In this document: positions 48,052 to 60,835 of the stretch, in pieces
Layout of the letters: each line of letters starts with the position of its first letter
How positions within the stretch are numbered: position 1 is the first letter of the stretch
DNA from: Galeruca laticollis
Lineage: Eukaryota > Arthropoda > Insecta > Coleoptera > Chrysomelidae
DNA length: 64,000 nucleotides
Assembly (NCBI GenBank): GCA_963921935.1
Contig: OY998176.1
Span: 84,732,960-84,796,959, forward strand
Direction of reading: 5' to 3'
The notes under the pieces: generated by a model
Databases searched by the model: none
What the model was told of the DNA's origin: nothing
Seen by the model: the letters and a program-made list of their open reading frames with translations, nothing else
Position numbers and translations under genes: made by a program

Positions 48052-48087
<36 letters not shown>
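48052..48087. repeat. (TA)n tract
   Basis: Separates the gypsy protease from the segmental duplication. The other copy of the duplication also starts at (TA)n (11651-11726). Confidence 0.95.
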
Positions 48088-48089
<2 letters not shown>

Positions 48090-48664
48090 ATGTATATACA
48101 TGTGAAAAATAATTTCATGGCACCACTTTTCCCCTGTTAGAAGTATGCCAAATATAATAACGGTCACATTGTATTATATACTTTCCAAAAATCTAAATGC
48201 CATACTGGTACAAATCCTAAAGGAATACGTTTTTCCTACATCATGGCTCGCTCAAGTACTACAGTTGGGAATAATTTTTTTTAGGTAGAATTGTATCCAA
48301 ACGAATAGAATACAATGATACAATGCTGTAAAAAATGATTTCACTCATAGTACAGTCGAGTTTTGAGAACGTGTCGAGTAAATATATTTTTCAAATATGG
48401 CACTACTTTTTCTCCCTACTAGAAGTATGCAAATATAATATAACTGCTATATTTGACAAACAAATGATATATTGTCCTAGCAAGAATGCTTCTTATGTGA
48501 TAAGGTCCTGTAAATAAAATATCTTTTAATTTTGACAAGAATATAAACCATCTTGTTATTCCTTTTTTATTTGTTCAGAAGAAAGTTTAATTAAATATCC
48601 CAAAACAACAACATGAATCATTAACGCGAACAATAATCTCTTCACTGGAATTATGTTTATATCC

Positions 48665-49359
48665 TCATCCTTGAAACCCAATGCAATCTCTATCAGCTTC
48701 TTGCAAATTATATATCATACCATAAAACTGTACAATAGCTCTATTACTTTTAGGATATCCGCACACATCATTAGCAATACAAATTGGTAAATAATATAGT
48801 TTACAGTTATCCGCTGGTACAACCTTAACGCTTTTTTTATAGAACCAATTATGTAACTTGTTTAAACAAGGACATATCCATGGATTACGACTCAATGAAA
48901 TTTCTTTAAGTTTCAACTTTCCTAAAACATCACTCGGTAGATCGTTGAAGCGATTAGAAGCCAAATTCAAACTGTTTATAGATATTCTGTAACCAAATAT
49001 ATCTACATTGATTGCTGTTAAAACATTACTGCGCAAATTTAAAACTTGTAAGGACGATAATTCTCCAAAAGCTCCATAACCTATGGCGGATATTTTGTTG
49101 TGTTCAAAGTTGACTTCCTTCAGTCTAGGCATTCCGTCAAATGCTCGTTTCGGTAGAGTTGTGATGCTGTTGAAAGAAAAATCCAAGTTTTCTATATAAG
49201 GCGAATTAGCGAACCAGACGCTTTTCCATACTGACAACTTGTTGTGACTGAAATTAACTTCCGTCACCATCATATTTGATAACGCTCCATCGGTTATGGA
49301 ACTTATTTGGTTGTTGTTGAGTCTTAGAACCTTGACTGTGTCAAATATGTCAAATATTC
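48665..49359 (-). CDS. Last exon of a leucine-rich-repeat protein gene
   Basis: A splice acceptor (TTTCAG before GAATATTTG on the minus strand) opens at 49359, and the frame runs to a stop at 48665, about 231 residues. It holds at least five LRRs: LRLNNNQISSITDGAL, then VNFSHNKLSVW, LDFSFNSITTLPKRAF, VNFEHNKISAIGYGAF, LNLRSNVLTAINVDIF and LNLASNRFNDLPSDVL. A cysteine-containing cap follows (LSRNPWICPCLNKLHNW and later Cys residues), the layout of extracellular insect LRR proteins. The first visible ATG is internal and not the start; upstream exons were not found. Function beyond protein-protein recognition cannot be stated. Confidence 0.75.
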
Positions 49360-49599
49360 CTGAAACAATGGAAAATACTTATACAAATTCACTTAGGACT
49401 AATTTTAAAGTAAAATGTGAGGCATCTGGGGGCTACTGATAATTTCTATCATCTAATAGAAACGGTATAGTTCTCAACAAATTAAGATAACAGTGATAAA
49501 TCATTTTATAAGATGTTCGAATTGTCACTCGTTGGTTTCCAATGTTTTCGTACAATAATACAATCGAGCTTCAAAAGGCTTTTGATACATTATGTAACA

Positions 49600-50230
49600 A
49601 TTCTGGGTTTATTTCAGGTCCGCGAAGTTAGCCTCCTCAGTTTTCACGATTTAACTAAATTTGGTGTCATCTGTTAGTACATCGTTAGTGCCTCTAAGCA
49701 CTAACGAAATAAATTTCGTTAGTGCTTCCGTGGTTTGGTACATTTTGAATATTAATTTATTTCAAGTTAAGCTCCCAAAGTATTTAGAATTAATTCCAAA
49801 TTGGTGTCATTCGTTAGTGCACTTTAGAGCTACAAATATTTTCGTTAGTGCTTTATTGATTTTCGAGATATTTGACATTATATTTTCGAGGTCAGCCCCC
49901 AAAGTACTCACGATTACTCCGAATTATTGCAATTCGCAAATGCTTCGTTAGTGCACTTTAGTGCTTCAATAATTTTCGCTAATGCTTTATTGGTTTCCGA
50001 GATATTTCATGTTCAATTTTCGAGGTCAGCCCCCAAAGTATCTACGATTCGATTAAAGTTAGTGCTCTTTAGTTCTTCAATAATTCTCATTAGAGCTACT
50101 TTGATTTTTACGATAATTGATATTAATTTATTGGCACTTCCGTGAAGTTAGCCCCCAAAATGTTCACGATTTGATTAGTGTCATTCGTGAGTGCTTCTAT
50201 AAATTTCGTTCATGCTTTCTTGGTTTTCTA
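49600..50230. repeat. Degenerate ~130-bp tandem repeat upstream of the LRR exon
   Basis: The landmark (G)AAGTTAGCxxCC or GGTCAGCCCCCAAAGTA recurs at about 49622, 49766, 49888, 50022 and 50143 (spacings 121-144). Each unit also has ATTTTCGTTAGTGC and GAGATATTTGACATT. A perfect palindrome centred at 49710 (GCACTAACGAAAT / ATTTCGTTAGTGC) lies in the first unit. Confidence 0.7.
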
Positions 50231-50235
50231 GTTAT

Positions 50236-51137
50236 TTGCTATTATCTATTTTAATATCAGCTTCTAAAATTGTTTACCTGACTCTAAATTAGTGTTATGC
50301 ATTCGTTACTGCTATTTACTACTTCAATAATTATATTCTTAAGTGCTTTGTTGGTTTTAATCAACATTGTCTATAATTCGAAGTTTTGAGTCGTAACGCG
50401 ATTTCACGTTTCCTTTGAGAGATAAGTGGTATTCAATTCAATCCATATTGTAGTTAAAGTTGATAAAGTATGCAATAAACGCACTTCAAACTCGAAATAA
50501 ACATCACAAACCTGCAGCTAACAATGAGAACCTAATGGCCGACCATAGATAAATACTTTTAATCGGGGAAGAATGGAATCTCCTGTACTAAGTCCGAAGC
50601 CACAAAGTATTGTCGAGTGCTGCGCCATCTATTGTGGTGGAAGGTTACTATTCACCAACAGGGAAAAAATAAAGGAAGAGACCTGCATGATTAGTTACAG
50701 TTTACTAGCTACTACTAGATGCCAAGCCAAGCCAATACTGAAGGTTCTTTAAATTATGCCTATATTGTTTTTTCTTAAATAAACAAATAAAAATAGTCAC
50801 ACAAAGTTTAAACACTTTTTGAAACAACCTATTATTTTATTTTGGCTTAAAAGTATGATAGGTTGTTTCAAAAAGCTGTTTAAAGCTTTTGTCCGTTTTT
50901 ATTAACCATGATAGTTTATTAAAAGACGAATGTCGACAAATAGTTTCAAAAATTTAATATAAAATTTTGTTTATAAAATAGTACAGGTGATTTTCTCTAT
51001 TTTCTTCTCAAACTTAAGATAAGAATAATTTATTGATAATAGCATGTGCTAACAAATATTACACATATGATACAATATAATGGATACACATTTTTCAAAA
51101 AGTTCAGATTTCTTAAAGGTTTTAGCAGCATACCTTT
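50236..51137. other. Intergenic DNA between LRR and THAP fragments
   Basis: No gene is visible. GCGCCATCTATTGTGG near 50629 resembles an insulator-type (CTCF-like) site, and a related CGCCATCTATTC lies at 52247. A hairpin is present at 50807-50885. Confidence 0.45.
50807..50885. repeat. Short inverted repeat (28-bp arms)
   Basis: AGTTTAAACACTTTTTGAAA with the next bases pairs with TTTCAAAAAGCTGTTTAAAG across a 23-bp loop. It may be a tiny MITE. There are no ORFs. Confidence 0.55.
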
Positions 51138-52163
51138 TTAACAGCAACTGACGACTTCTTCTAAACTGGGTAGCTCTTTTTTAAATTGAGTGGCTATTTG
51201 ATATAGACGTCTGGCTATTGGTGATAGGTCTTTAGCTCTAGAGACATTCACCTCAGCAAGTAAATCAGATCTTTCTAAATTAAAAAATAATATCATTAGC
51301 AATAAAAAATAATATGAATATACATTGCATTTAGATAACATTTTTGTTGAAATGTTAAATTTTAAACCCTGTTTTAGATAATATTCTAATAGTAGTATAC
51401 AGTCAAACTTAATGTAATTAAATAATATGAAATTATAAATGCATTTCTAAGTACCTAAAAATTTTTCATGTTTTTTAATAAATCAAAATATTGACCTATA
51501 CCTAATATCTACTTTTTCTGTGAAAATTTCTTTGTTAAACACCTATATAATAATAAATCAATTAATTATTCACGCACTACTTTTTGGAATAACTGGGGCA
51601 TTCAAGTCTGCTGGTGTGACAGAAGTAGAATCTTGAACAGCATGTGATAATTTCTGCTCTGCTTCAAGTGAATAGCTACAACTAGTCTCATTAATAGCAC
51701 AGGATTCTTGTGCTTTTTTAGCTCTCAGTTTCAGAAACTGAGCATTTAAAGCTTCCTGTAACTTTAAAGTCCTAGGACTCTCAGTTACAGATGCAATGCC
51801 AATTTGAAGTACAGCTAAAGAGGTTGATTGGTTCAGCTTCAATTATTGAGGACGGAACATCATCAGTTACTGTTTCTAAAGATTCTAGAAAATAAAAACA
51901 TTTCTTGAATAAATGTATCCTAGTTAATTGTTAGTTTTTTCCTTTAATTATTATAGATTTACCTGGTGCATTGACTGATGGGAAAACTCCTCTTTTCACA
52001 ACTTTATTTGGACCAAAATCTTTAGGTAAAAAGTGTAAGGCACACACTCTACAATTGTTGTAAATATTCTCAGATGTCATTTTCTCCTTTAACCTTCTGT
52101 TTCCACATAAATTTACCCATTTGTCAAAAATGACTTTATTTTTTAAAATTGACATCCAAACAG
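51138..52163 (-). pseudogene. THAP-domain gene fragment, three exon-like pieces
   Basis: THAP domains are zinc-dependent DNA-binding modules. The piece at 52163-51963 encodes the second half of one: FDKWVNLCGN, then NNCRVCALHFLPKDFG and GVFPSVNAPG, ending at a donor (CAG|GTAAAT). A second piece starts after an acceptor at 51884 and carries ESPRTLKLQEALNAQFLKL (to 51570), but joining in phase leads to an early stop, so there is probably a frameshift. A third (51274-51138) starts after TTTAG and reads DLLAEVNVSRAKDLSPI to a stop at SCC. The N-terminal CxxC half was not found upstream. The pieces may be a host gene or a P-element-type transposase remnant. Confidence 0.5.
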
Positions 52164-52730
52164 CTTGGTTTGGTTAAATTCACAGATGACGGTATTACAG
52201 CAATCAGTAAAATAAAGTTCGTTAGTAACCTTCTAAGCGAATAGATGGCGTTAAAAATGCAGTTTAGCAGTGGCTATAAAAGATCGCAGGGCATGTGGCA
52301 GACCATTGACATCTGTTAAAATGCCGATGTGGCAGACCCACCCTTTTATCACTACCGAAAAAATGGCTGCTCTGTCAAAATCACGTAACTCAAAATGATC
52401 TATAGGAAGAATCTTTATCGTAGCTAAGTGCTAGCCAACCATTTCTTACGGCCACGATTTTTTGTAAGAATTATTACTTTTCCGCCCAACCTATCTAATA
52501 TGCGAGAAAAGTATTGGCTTACACAAACAAAAGTTGAAGTTTTGATAATTTTTTTTGAGTTACTTTTACGTTTTTCAACAAGAACATCATGAAAAAATGA
52601 ATTTTAGAAAAAAAATCCTGTGTGTATGTCGTCGTCGTCGTCGTTGTCGTCGGCCACTTTTCGTTACATGTTTTGTTAGCACGATACAGCCTCCGGAGTG
52701 CAATAAATCACCAATTTTATGACTGTATAG
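52164..52730. other. Region upstream of the THAP fragment
   Basis: No complete gene. AAAATGGCTGC near 52363 reads GCAGCCATTTT on the THAP strand, a common promoter-type motif. A (GTC)n microsatellite lies at 52627-52655. The ORF over it (Arg/His-rich) is not a gene. Confidence 0.4.
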
Positions 52731-53769
52731 TGTAATAAACACAAGATATGACATAAATTCTAAGAACGCCCTATATAGACAAATTCTTCTTAATTCAAAA
52801 TAATTATTAATTATCGACCTCAACTAAAGAAAATAACACAAACAAAACGGTGTTATTACAAGGTTAACAAAACATATTAGATTACGATTAGGTCAGGTTT
52901 GTTTACTATAAACAAAAACAATGATATTGCAAACGAACCTTCACACAAGGTAAAATTTAGAAATAAATAACGAAAAAATGGGAATCAAAGGAGAGAAAGT
53001 ATCTCTCCCCCGGTGAGGCAAGTCTAAGTATTGACGGGCCCTTACCCTCCAAACAGTAATAGTGTGCAGTTTGTGTGACTGGTGATTTTCCAAAACGTAA
53101 GTTTTTAACGTACAATCATTTTATTATATTGTGTATTTGAACTGTGATATTATATTTTTCCTTTGACTTAACCGGGTGTCCCAAGATAGGGAAGGGACCC
53201 CATAGTATTTGTCCGGTCATATCAAGTGTTTCATATATATCAGCACCCCTCATTTACTCGTAGGGACTAATTTGTATAGGTATCTTATTTAGCCTGTATT
53301 TAGGGACCATTTCCCTACATATAATATATATATTTATTGGACTATTTTGATAATAGCGCAGAGACATTTATATTTTACTAAGGATCATAGTTAATCCTAT
53401 CTTAGAGTTTTGACAATAGCGCACAGATATTTATATTAAACTAGGGACCATAGCTAACCCTATCTCAGAGTTTTGATAATAATTTCTATAGTTTTATTTC
53501 TTCTCTCTCTGCGAGAAGCGTAATTAGCACTGGAAATAGGGGGTAAAGAATTTCCCTTCCTTTTTTTGTAAAGATATATCAGTTGTTAATCTCTTATTTA
53601 TATAGGGTATGTCACGTAGGCTATCCTAGAAGCCAGGAGAAATCCACGTGTAATATTTTATTATATTGAAAAGCGTTCGTATATGGTTTTAATGATTTTC
53701 CTTTTTTTATTTGTAATATATGTTTGTACGTATTTTAACCTTTCAATTTACTTCCATAACCTCAATCCT
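52731..53769 (+). repeat. 5' LTR (at least 1.04 kb)
   Basis: Starts TGTAATAAACACAAGATATG and matches 62858-64000. The LTR end is not fixed because the partner is cut by the window; it continues into 53770 or beyond. Relative to the 3' LTR it lacks the (TA)n and about 70 bp near 53470. Confidence 0.85.
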
Positions 53770-54916
53770 CACCACCCCCGTACCCGTCAAATAGGACGGA
53801 CCTGCACTACGAACTCGGGCTTGGCACCCTGTTTAAGCCCAAGGGGCCCCACGACAACCTTGATTGCTCGAGCCTGGAACAACCCCTCCCTCGAGGTAAT
53901 CCCGCAGGGAGAATTCCTGGTTCTACAATTTTTTTTGATGCTGCGAGGCACTGGTGACAGCACGCTGCAACGATTTTGTTCTAGGGTAGGAATATACAGT
54001 AGGGCCCATCCGGTCACTACAATCAGAGAGAAAGGAAGCCGGAGAGATACTACAGGAACCAAACACCTTTCCCCGGCAATAACAGAATAAAAATAGGATC
54101 TACGATAAATAAGTTACACGGGACAGCGCCGACAATTATTACACTGGAGGCGGCGGTTTTCAAACAATAAAATCATTACACTGGAGACATTTACTAGAGT
54201 GGTGACGGCGGATACACAAAGAGACCCTCTAATTCACTACACTGGTGACAGCGGTGGGATATCAGCAACATCGGCTGAGTCGATCACTGCTTCATCATAA
54301 GAATAAATAAACAGGAAAGAACCCAGAAGTACTACACTGGTGACAGCGGTTCGCGTAGCATCCCCTATTGGAACAACCTCACCCAGGGCAGGTGACAGCG
54401 GTTGTCCAAAACCATTTCTCTCCGAGAGGTAAATCCGGTTGTCTGGAACCACACCCCACGAGCGGTGACAAGCGGTTCAGCTACCCTACCTAGGAGGGAG
54501 AATAATCGATGGTCGCAACCAGGGTCTAGTATAGCGCAAGATAGAGCCTTCGGGACCACAGCTTCTGCTATATCAAGACTAGTGTGCGTGGTGAAGAGTC
54601 ACATCCTGCACGAGGTGTCACTGCCGACACAAAACACACTGGATCTAGACCAGAGAAGATCGAAAAACAATCCTACTCAGCAACATCGGCTGAGTTGATC
54701 ATTGCTTAACCGTAATAATATGGATAATACCGATCCATTCATTATACTGGTGACAGCAGTGCTCCAGATACTGAGTCCGTACGGCAGGGGTTCACAAGAG
54801 GGGAAGTCCTAAAAATATTCCTTTTTCGTTTTTTCTTTCCAAACTATCCATTTCAGGCATCTAAATAACTAAGATTTGTGCTAACTAATTATAGGGACGC
54901 TAGGAAATAAAGCAAT
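53770..54916 (+). other. LTR end/leader with repeated TGGTGACAGCGGT motif
   Basis: This holds no gene. CACTGGTGACAGCGGT or close variants appear at about 53950, 54240, 54336, 54388, 54464 and 54744, and AGCAACATCGGCTGAGT occurs at 54264 and 54680. One of the TGGTGACAGCGG copies is probably the primer-binding site. ORFs across it are not conserved. Confidence 0.5.
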
Positions 54917-56081
54917 ATGCCGTTAGAGTCCACAGAGGATTCGAGTAATATCCCAGCAGCGCTAAGAATACCACAGGCACCACCACTAGGGGTGATCGCC
55001 TCTACTCTAACAGACTTCACAGGTGAAGATGAAGCCAAATATATAGAAAAGTTGGAACTAAAGGCCAAACTCGACGGATGGTCAGAAACAGAAACACTGA
55101 CACTATTGAAATTCAAACTCGCGGGCGCAGCCCACGATTTCTTCAAAGCCGACCCAAGATTAGATACAGCAACATACGCCGAATTTAAGGAGAAAATATT
55201 GAGGAAATTCGTCCCAAGGAAGTCGATCGCTGACTGGTGGATGCAGCTTGTCCAATGCTACCAGAGGCACGACGAAGATGTAGTAGCTTTCTGCACAAGA
55301 TTACGACTAATAGGGAATGAAATATTGGAGGAAGACATAAAAGGAACGAACAGAGAACAGATACCGAACATCCAAAGGAAACACAACGCGGTACTGTTGA
55401 ACCAATTCAAAGTTGGGGTAAGAAAGGACCTTCTCAGAGAGGTAGGGTTATACATATTACATGAAGATGACCTCACACTAGAAGAAGCAGAGGAGATAGT
55501 AAGTTGCCAAGAAACGGCAGTCACGATGGTGAGCGGAAGGAACAATGGCCACAGAGTCGCTTTTACGAATGAGCAACGGAGTTGCACAGCATGTGGTAAA
55601 TCGGGACATGAAACGGAAGAATGTAGACATAGCGCAAAATGTATGTACTGTGGCAGACGAGGCCACTGGACATCAAACTGCAGAACAAGAGAAGCGGAAG
55701 AAGAAAGAATAGAAAAAAAATGTCAAATATGTAGAAAACAGGGACACCAAGGAACTATTAACAGATAGAAATGTATGTCACTACTGTGGAAAACAAGGCC
55801 ACTGGGTCAAGGACTGCAGAAAGAAAAGGTCCGATGAAGGAAATAAACAATGGAATACAAAGCAATGGAATCAAGAAAGAAGAATCACAACACAACAAAA
55901 TAACTACGGAGAATACAGCGGACAAAAGAACTCCAGAGAAAGGAATTGGAACAGAGAAGTATCACAGGCACACGTGCAACAGAATATGGGACAAAGGCTC
56001 CAAAAAGAAGAGAACAGAAGAGGACACTCCACAGAGAGAGGGCACACAAACAAGGAAGACGGAAGAAAACATTTAAACTAA
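54917..56081 (+). pseudogene. gag: Gag with four CCHC zinc knuckles, frameshifted
   Basis: ATG 54917 starts MPLESTEDSSN. The capsid region includes DFTGEDEAKYIEKLELKAKL and WWMQLVQCYQRHDEDVVAFC, the usual gypsy/retroviral capsid pattern. The nucleocapsid has knuckles CTACGKSGHETEEC and CMYCGRRGHWTSNC. A third (CQICRKQGH) is cut by a change of frame near 55750 (frame ends at 55768), and a fourth, CHYCGKQGHWVKDC, lies in the +1 frame that runs to 56081. The nucleocapsid binds genomic RNA. The tail is Gln/Asn/Arg-rich. Apart from the frame break it looks well preserved. Confidence 0.82.
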
Positions 56082-56247
56082 CAAGGACCACCGTTACTCC
56101 CCAAACAAGTGGTCAGGCTGAAACTAGGGGAAACTGGACTCACACAGGCAAAGACGGAAATCAACAGGCAACACAAAAGGGCAACAAAGAAGAAGACAAG
56201 AAAAACCAGATAAAAACAATGCATCATAACGGACCGACGTTAAGTAA

Positions 56248-57420
56248 AAGCGAAGAACCCCGTATATAGTACTTTTAAGAATAAACGGTAAAACCGAACC
56301 CTGTATGATAGACACAGGCGGAGCATACTCGCTTATAAGTAAATCAATAGTAGCAGACAACGAATTAGACACACGGATCACGGATCAATTAACCCTGAAA
56401 GGCAAAACAGGACACACAATCCACCTATACGGTTCAACACAAATAGCAATAGCAACAACAGAAATGGACTATAATATCTACACTGCAGTAATTGCAGCCG
56501 AGGATGGTATAATGGGAGACACAGCAGTATTATTAGGAATATATTTTCTAGAAGAACAGGAGGCAACTATCTCATACAGAGGAAAACCAACATTGGAAAT
56601 ATGGGGAAGGAAAATACCACTAATGAACCCAAGACAAGTCAGAGACTTGCTGAATAATTGTAGATAAATACGGACAGAAGCATACGGAAAAATAATGGCA
56701 ACAAGGGAACAAGAAAACCCTAGGGAGGAAGAAACGTGGCAGATGTGGCTAAAAATAGCGGAATCAATGTACAGACAAGAAACAACCAATCCAGGAATAG
56801 ACACAAACAGTTCGGTAGGAAAAATACAGAAAACTACAGGCAGGGATATAACAGGAGGAAGAGAAACTACATACACAAACCAAAAACCCATAATCAACGG
56901 AAAAGGCCGCACAGACACAGAACATAAGAAGGAAAACGGAAGAAATGAAACAACCGAAGATATCAGGAATAGCAGAGAAGAAACTGACTGCACAATAACC
57001 AGCACAGATATATACACAGAGGATAGTTTGACCATACAAGCGCTAACTGAGGTTCACACAATCGGGACCCTGAAACATGAAATAAAATGAAATACAGTCG
57101 TATGCGAAACCCAAGAATACGGACAACACACAATCAGATTGGCAAACAGCATATCAAAAAACCAAAGACAGATTCCAGTAAGAATAATCAATACATCGGC
57201 GCAGGAAATAAATCTCACAGAAGGCACTAAGATAGGGAAAGCCTACGAATGCTCAGAAGAGAAACCATCAAACAATAGTATACAGGGTACAATCAGAAAA
57301 TTCGACATTAAAACAGACGACTGGATCCGAAATAACTTCGAATTAAACCACATGGACACACAAAGCAAAGAAGAACTAGTCAAAGCTAATACAAAAGTAC
57401 CACCATCTATTTACGGATGA
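56248..57420 (+). pseudogene. pol: Protease and linker of pol
   Basis: The frame from 56248 reads VLLRINGKTEPCMIDTGGAY, in which DTG is the retropepsin active site, then AVLLGIYFLEEQEATI, the C-terminal protease motif. It is stopped by TAA at 56665-56667, continues in the same frame through a polar linker, is stopped again by TGA at 57088-57090, and resumes with a region containing VRIINTSAQEINLTEGTKIG, typical of the segment before gypsy RT. A frameshift near 57400 joins it to RT. No chromodomain or other extra domain is seen here. Confidence 0.78.
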
Positions 57421-60400
57421 TAACGAAACTCTGACTAGCACCACTAAAGTCAAACACCACATAACTCTGGAACCAGGCTCTCAACCAATATGCAAGGCTC
57501 CATATAGGATACCTTACCATCAACGAGAGACACTGCAAAAAGAAATCGATAGGCTACTAGCATCCAAGGTAATCAGAACATCCTCCAGCCCATGGTCAGC
57601 ACCAGTAGTCCTAGTAGTAAAGCAAACCCCGGAAGGAGAAGAAAAAGTAAGAATGTGTATAGATTACAGAGCTCTGAACGCGGTAACCAAGAAAGAATAC
57701 TACCCACTACCTAACGTATCAGACCTACTTCAAGGATACAAAGCGGGAGGCGAAACGTTATTTTCGGTAATCGACGTAGCGGAAGCATACCACCAAGTAG
57801 ACATGAAAGAAGAAGACATTACGTTAACAGGATTCAGCACATACCAAGGACACTACGAATACACCAAAATGCCTTTCGGATTAGTAAACGCACCATCAAC
57901 GTTCCAGAGATTCATGAATGCCACCTTAAGAGGGTTAGCAGGAATAAAATATATGGTATATCTGGATGATATCATCATATTTAATTACACGGGAAGCAGG
58001 GATCATTTAGAGAAAGTAGAGGAAGTGTTCGAAAGACTTTCAGAAGTCAACATTAAACTAAAACCGAAAAAATGTAAATTCATGCTAGAAAAAGTAAAAT
58101 ATCTTGGACACATTATCTCACAAGAGGGAATAGCTTTAGACCCACAAAAGCTGGAGGCGGTGCACAAATACCCCCTACCAAAGAATGTCAAAGGAGTAAG
58201 AGGATTTCTAGGTTTAGTAAACTGGTACAGACGTTTCATACCAAATATAACAAAAATAGCAGCACCACTAGTAAACCTAACAAAAAAGGATACACCGTTT
58301 AAAGTCTCGGAAGACGTAATAACAGCAATGAACCAATTTAAAACATCACTAACCTCAGATAAAGTACTAATATTCCCCAATTTCACCAAACCTTCCCTGC
58401 TATCAACAGACGCGTCAAACATAGGCGTAGGAGCAATATTGAGTCAAATAAGGGATGGCAGAGAAAGACCAATAGTACATGCGAGCAGAACACTAAACAA
58501 AGCAGAAACCAAGTACTCAACTACAGAAAAAGAATTGCTAGGCGTTATTTTTGGAATCAAAACCTTCAGATGCTACATTTACGGAACAAAATTCACCATA
58601 ATAACAGATCATAGAGCACTAAAATGGGTACTGACCCTAAAAGACCCAAACTCTAGGCTAACACGATGGGCCCTAACACTGGCAGAATACGACTTCGAAG
58701 TAATACACAGAATGGGAAGAAGACACGGAAACGCGGATGCACTGAGCAGAATGTACGACAAAACATGCAACTACATAGAAACCACATACGAAGACTACTT
58801 ACAATATATTGCAGAAAACGACCTACCAGGGAGGGACACAATAAACAGGAAAGAAGGAAACCTAGATTCCCTCCAAGACAAAGAATCGGTAGCCCTCCTA
58901 ATGGCAAAGAACAGACCTAATCAGGAACCATTATTAAATAAGATTGAAAAGATATACACTCTACCGGATATCTCACAAGAACAAATAGAATCGGTCAAAG
59001 AATGGGACCCATTAGACACGAAATTCTACGTAGCATTAAATAGAACATCAGTCAAAGAGGAAACATCATATGAAATAATGTGGAATATTATCCAAAAGTT
59101 GAAAAAACAATGCGAAGAGAACGCGGAAAAAGGCATAACCTTCATAACAAGTCAAGAACAAATTCCAGGACTAAGCTGGGACGAAATCACAAAAATGATA
59201 CAATTCACGTTTTACGGGGCAACCACCAAAGTAAGCATACTGAAACCGATCCCAACCACAGGAAAAATCCAAATAATCGAGGCAGAAGAAGAATGGGAAC
59301 CACTCTGGGACAAAGAATTACTGAAGAAAGAACAAAAACGCGACGATTTCTGCAATAGCACAGTACAACAATCAAACAAAGAGGATGAAATAAAACAAAA
59401 ATATTACATCGACAGAGAAGGGCTCCCATACAGACAAGATCAAGAAGACAACAGGGACCAACTAGTAATACCTAGGAAATATATCACCAAAGTGATAGAA
59501 GACTTTCACGATTCACCCATATATTGTCACCAAGGACAACAAAAGACGTTATTGGCAATAAAAAGACGTTGCTTTTGGCCAACGATGAGAACGGATATAA
59601 TAAATTACTGTAAACGCTGCGACGCATGCAACAGACGAAAAACCTTACCACACTTTAGAAAGGCACCACTACAAAGATTCACAAAGGTAACAGAGCCTTG
59701 GGAAATAACGTCAATGGACATAGTAGGCCCGCTACCCACGTCAAACAAAGGGAACAAGTACCTACTAACAATTCAGGATCATTTTACTAAATACTGCGAA
59801 GCAATTCCGATACCAGATCAGAAAGCAGATACAGTAGCAAGAGCTTTTGTAGAACAAATAATATGCAGGCACGGGACACCCCAGAAATTCTTAACAGATA
59901 GAGGAACAAACTTCATGTCAGAACTAATGAAAGAGACATGCAAACTACTAAACATAAAAAGAATACACACAGCGAGCTACGCACCAACAACCAATGGGCA
60001 AATAGAAAGACTACACAGAGTACTAAAAAATATGTGAGCACATTACATATCCCCAAATTAACGAGATTGGGATAGTTGGATACCATATGTACTAATGGCA
60101 TATCGGGGAAGCATACACACATCAACAGGATACAGCCCGTATTTCCTACTACATGGGAAAGATCAAGCACTACCATTCGACAATTTCATCACGCCAAGAA
60201 GACTGAAATACAACTTAGACGATAACTACGTGTCAGAGCTAGAGACGAGACTTAACCAAATATACACAAGAGTACTAGAGAACACAGAAAAGGCAAAAGA
60301 CGAAAGGATAAACAGATACAATGAAAAAACCACCCTACGAGAGTTTAAACCAGGAGACCTAGTTTACCTTCTAGACATAAGTAACACACCAGGAATATCA

Positions 60401-60835
60401 AAAAAACTTCAAAACCGATGGATAGGACCATTCGAAATAAAAGACAAAGTAGGACCAGTCACCTACCAAATCGCGTCAAACAAAGGAAAAAAAGTACAAG
60501 TTGTTCACATTATTAGATTAAAAACATACTATGACAAACTGAACGATGATCAACACGAAATTATAGAGACGACAACGACTCAGAATAAGGAGAACACAGC
60601 ACACGAACAGGAAGAACCACAAGAAGAAACCAGCGACGACATAAACATAGGGAAGTTAGCAGCATTACCATTATGGTCAACACAACCATACAGGGAAAAG
60701 ACACTACCCCACACAAAACAACAAAAAGATAAACCGAGCGGAAGGATCCCAGTCTCACTTAGACCCCCACCGGAAATTCGACGATCAGCCAGGATAAGAA
60801 ATCGGATTCGAGCGCACCCAGCTACATTAATATGA
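57421..60835 (+). pseudogene. pol: RT, RNase H and integrase of pol
   Basis: Open from about 57425 (LFTDDNETLTSTTKVKHHI). Counted from 57653, the RT box YLDD is at residues 103-106, preceded by MPFGLVNAPSTFQ. RNase H begins near residue 250 (LLSTDASNIGVGAIL) and TDHRALKW follows. Integrase has its HHCC finger (HQGQQKTLLAIKRR, CKRCDAC), D in SMDIVGPL, D in LTDRGTNF and E in NGQIERLHRV. Two stops, TGA 60035-60037 and TAA 60057-60059, interrupt integrase in frame. It then continues through RWIGPFEIKDKVGPVTYQI, the GPF motif, to a basic tail and stop at 60835. All catalytic residues are present, so decay is recent or slight. Confidence 0.88.

Larger units (their letters stand above)
48088..50235. 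repeat. Segmental duplication, better-preserved copy
   Basis: This matches 11727-13712 in the same orientation. It contains non-coding sequence (48088-48660), the LRR exon, and the tandem repeat. The match stops at TTCTAGTTATTTG, where the left copy has a fold-back element. Confidence 0.85.

Noticed and set aside
54402..54698. 98-codon ORF in the gypsy leader
   Set aside because: No domain; it runs over repeated leader motifs and is not maintained around them.
56478..57039. 185-codon minus-strand ORF opposite pol
   Set aside because: It is a shadow of the T-poor pol coding strand, with biased Val/Ser/Leu composition and no domain.
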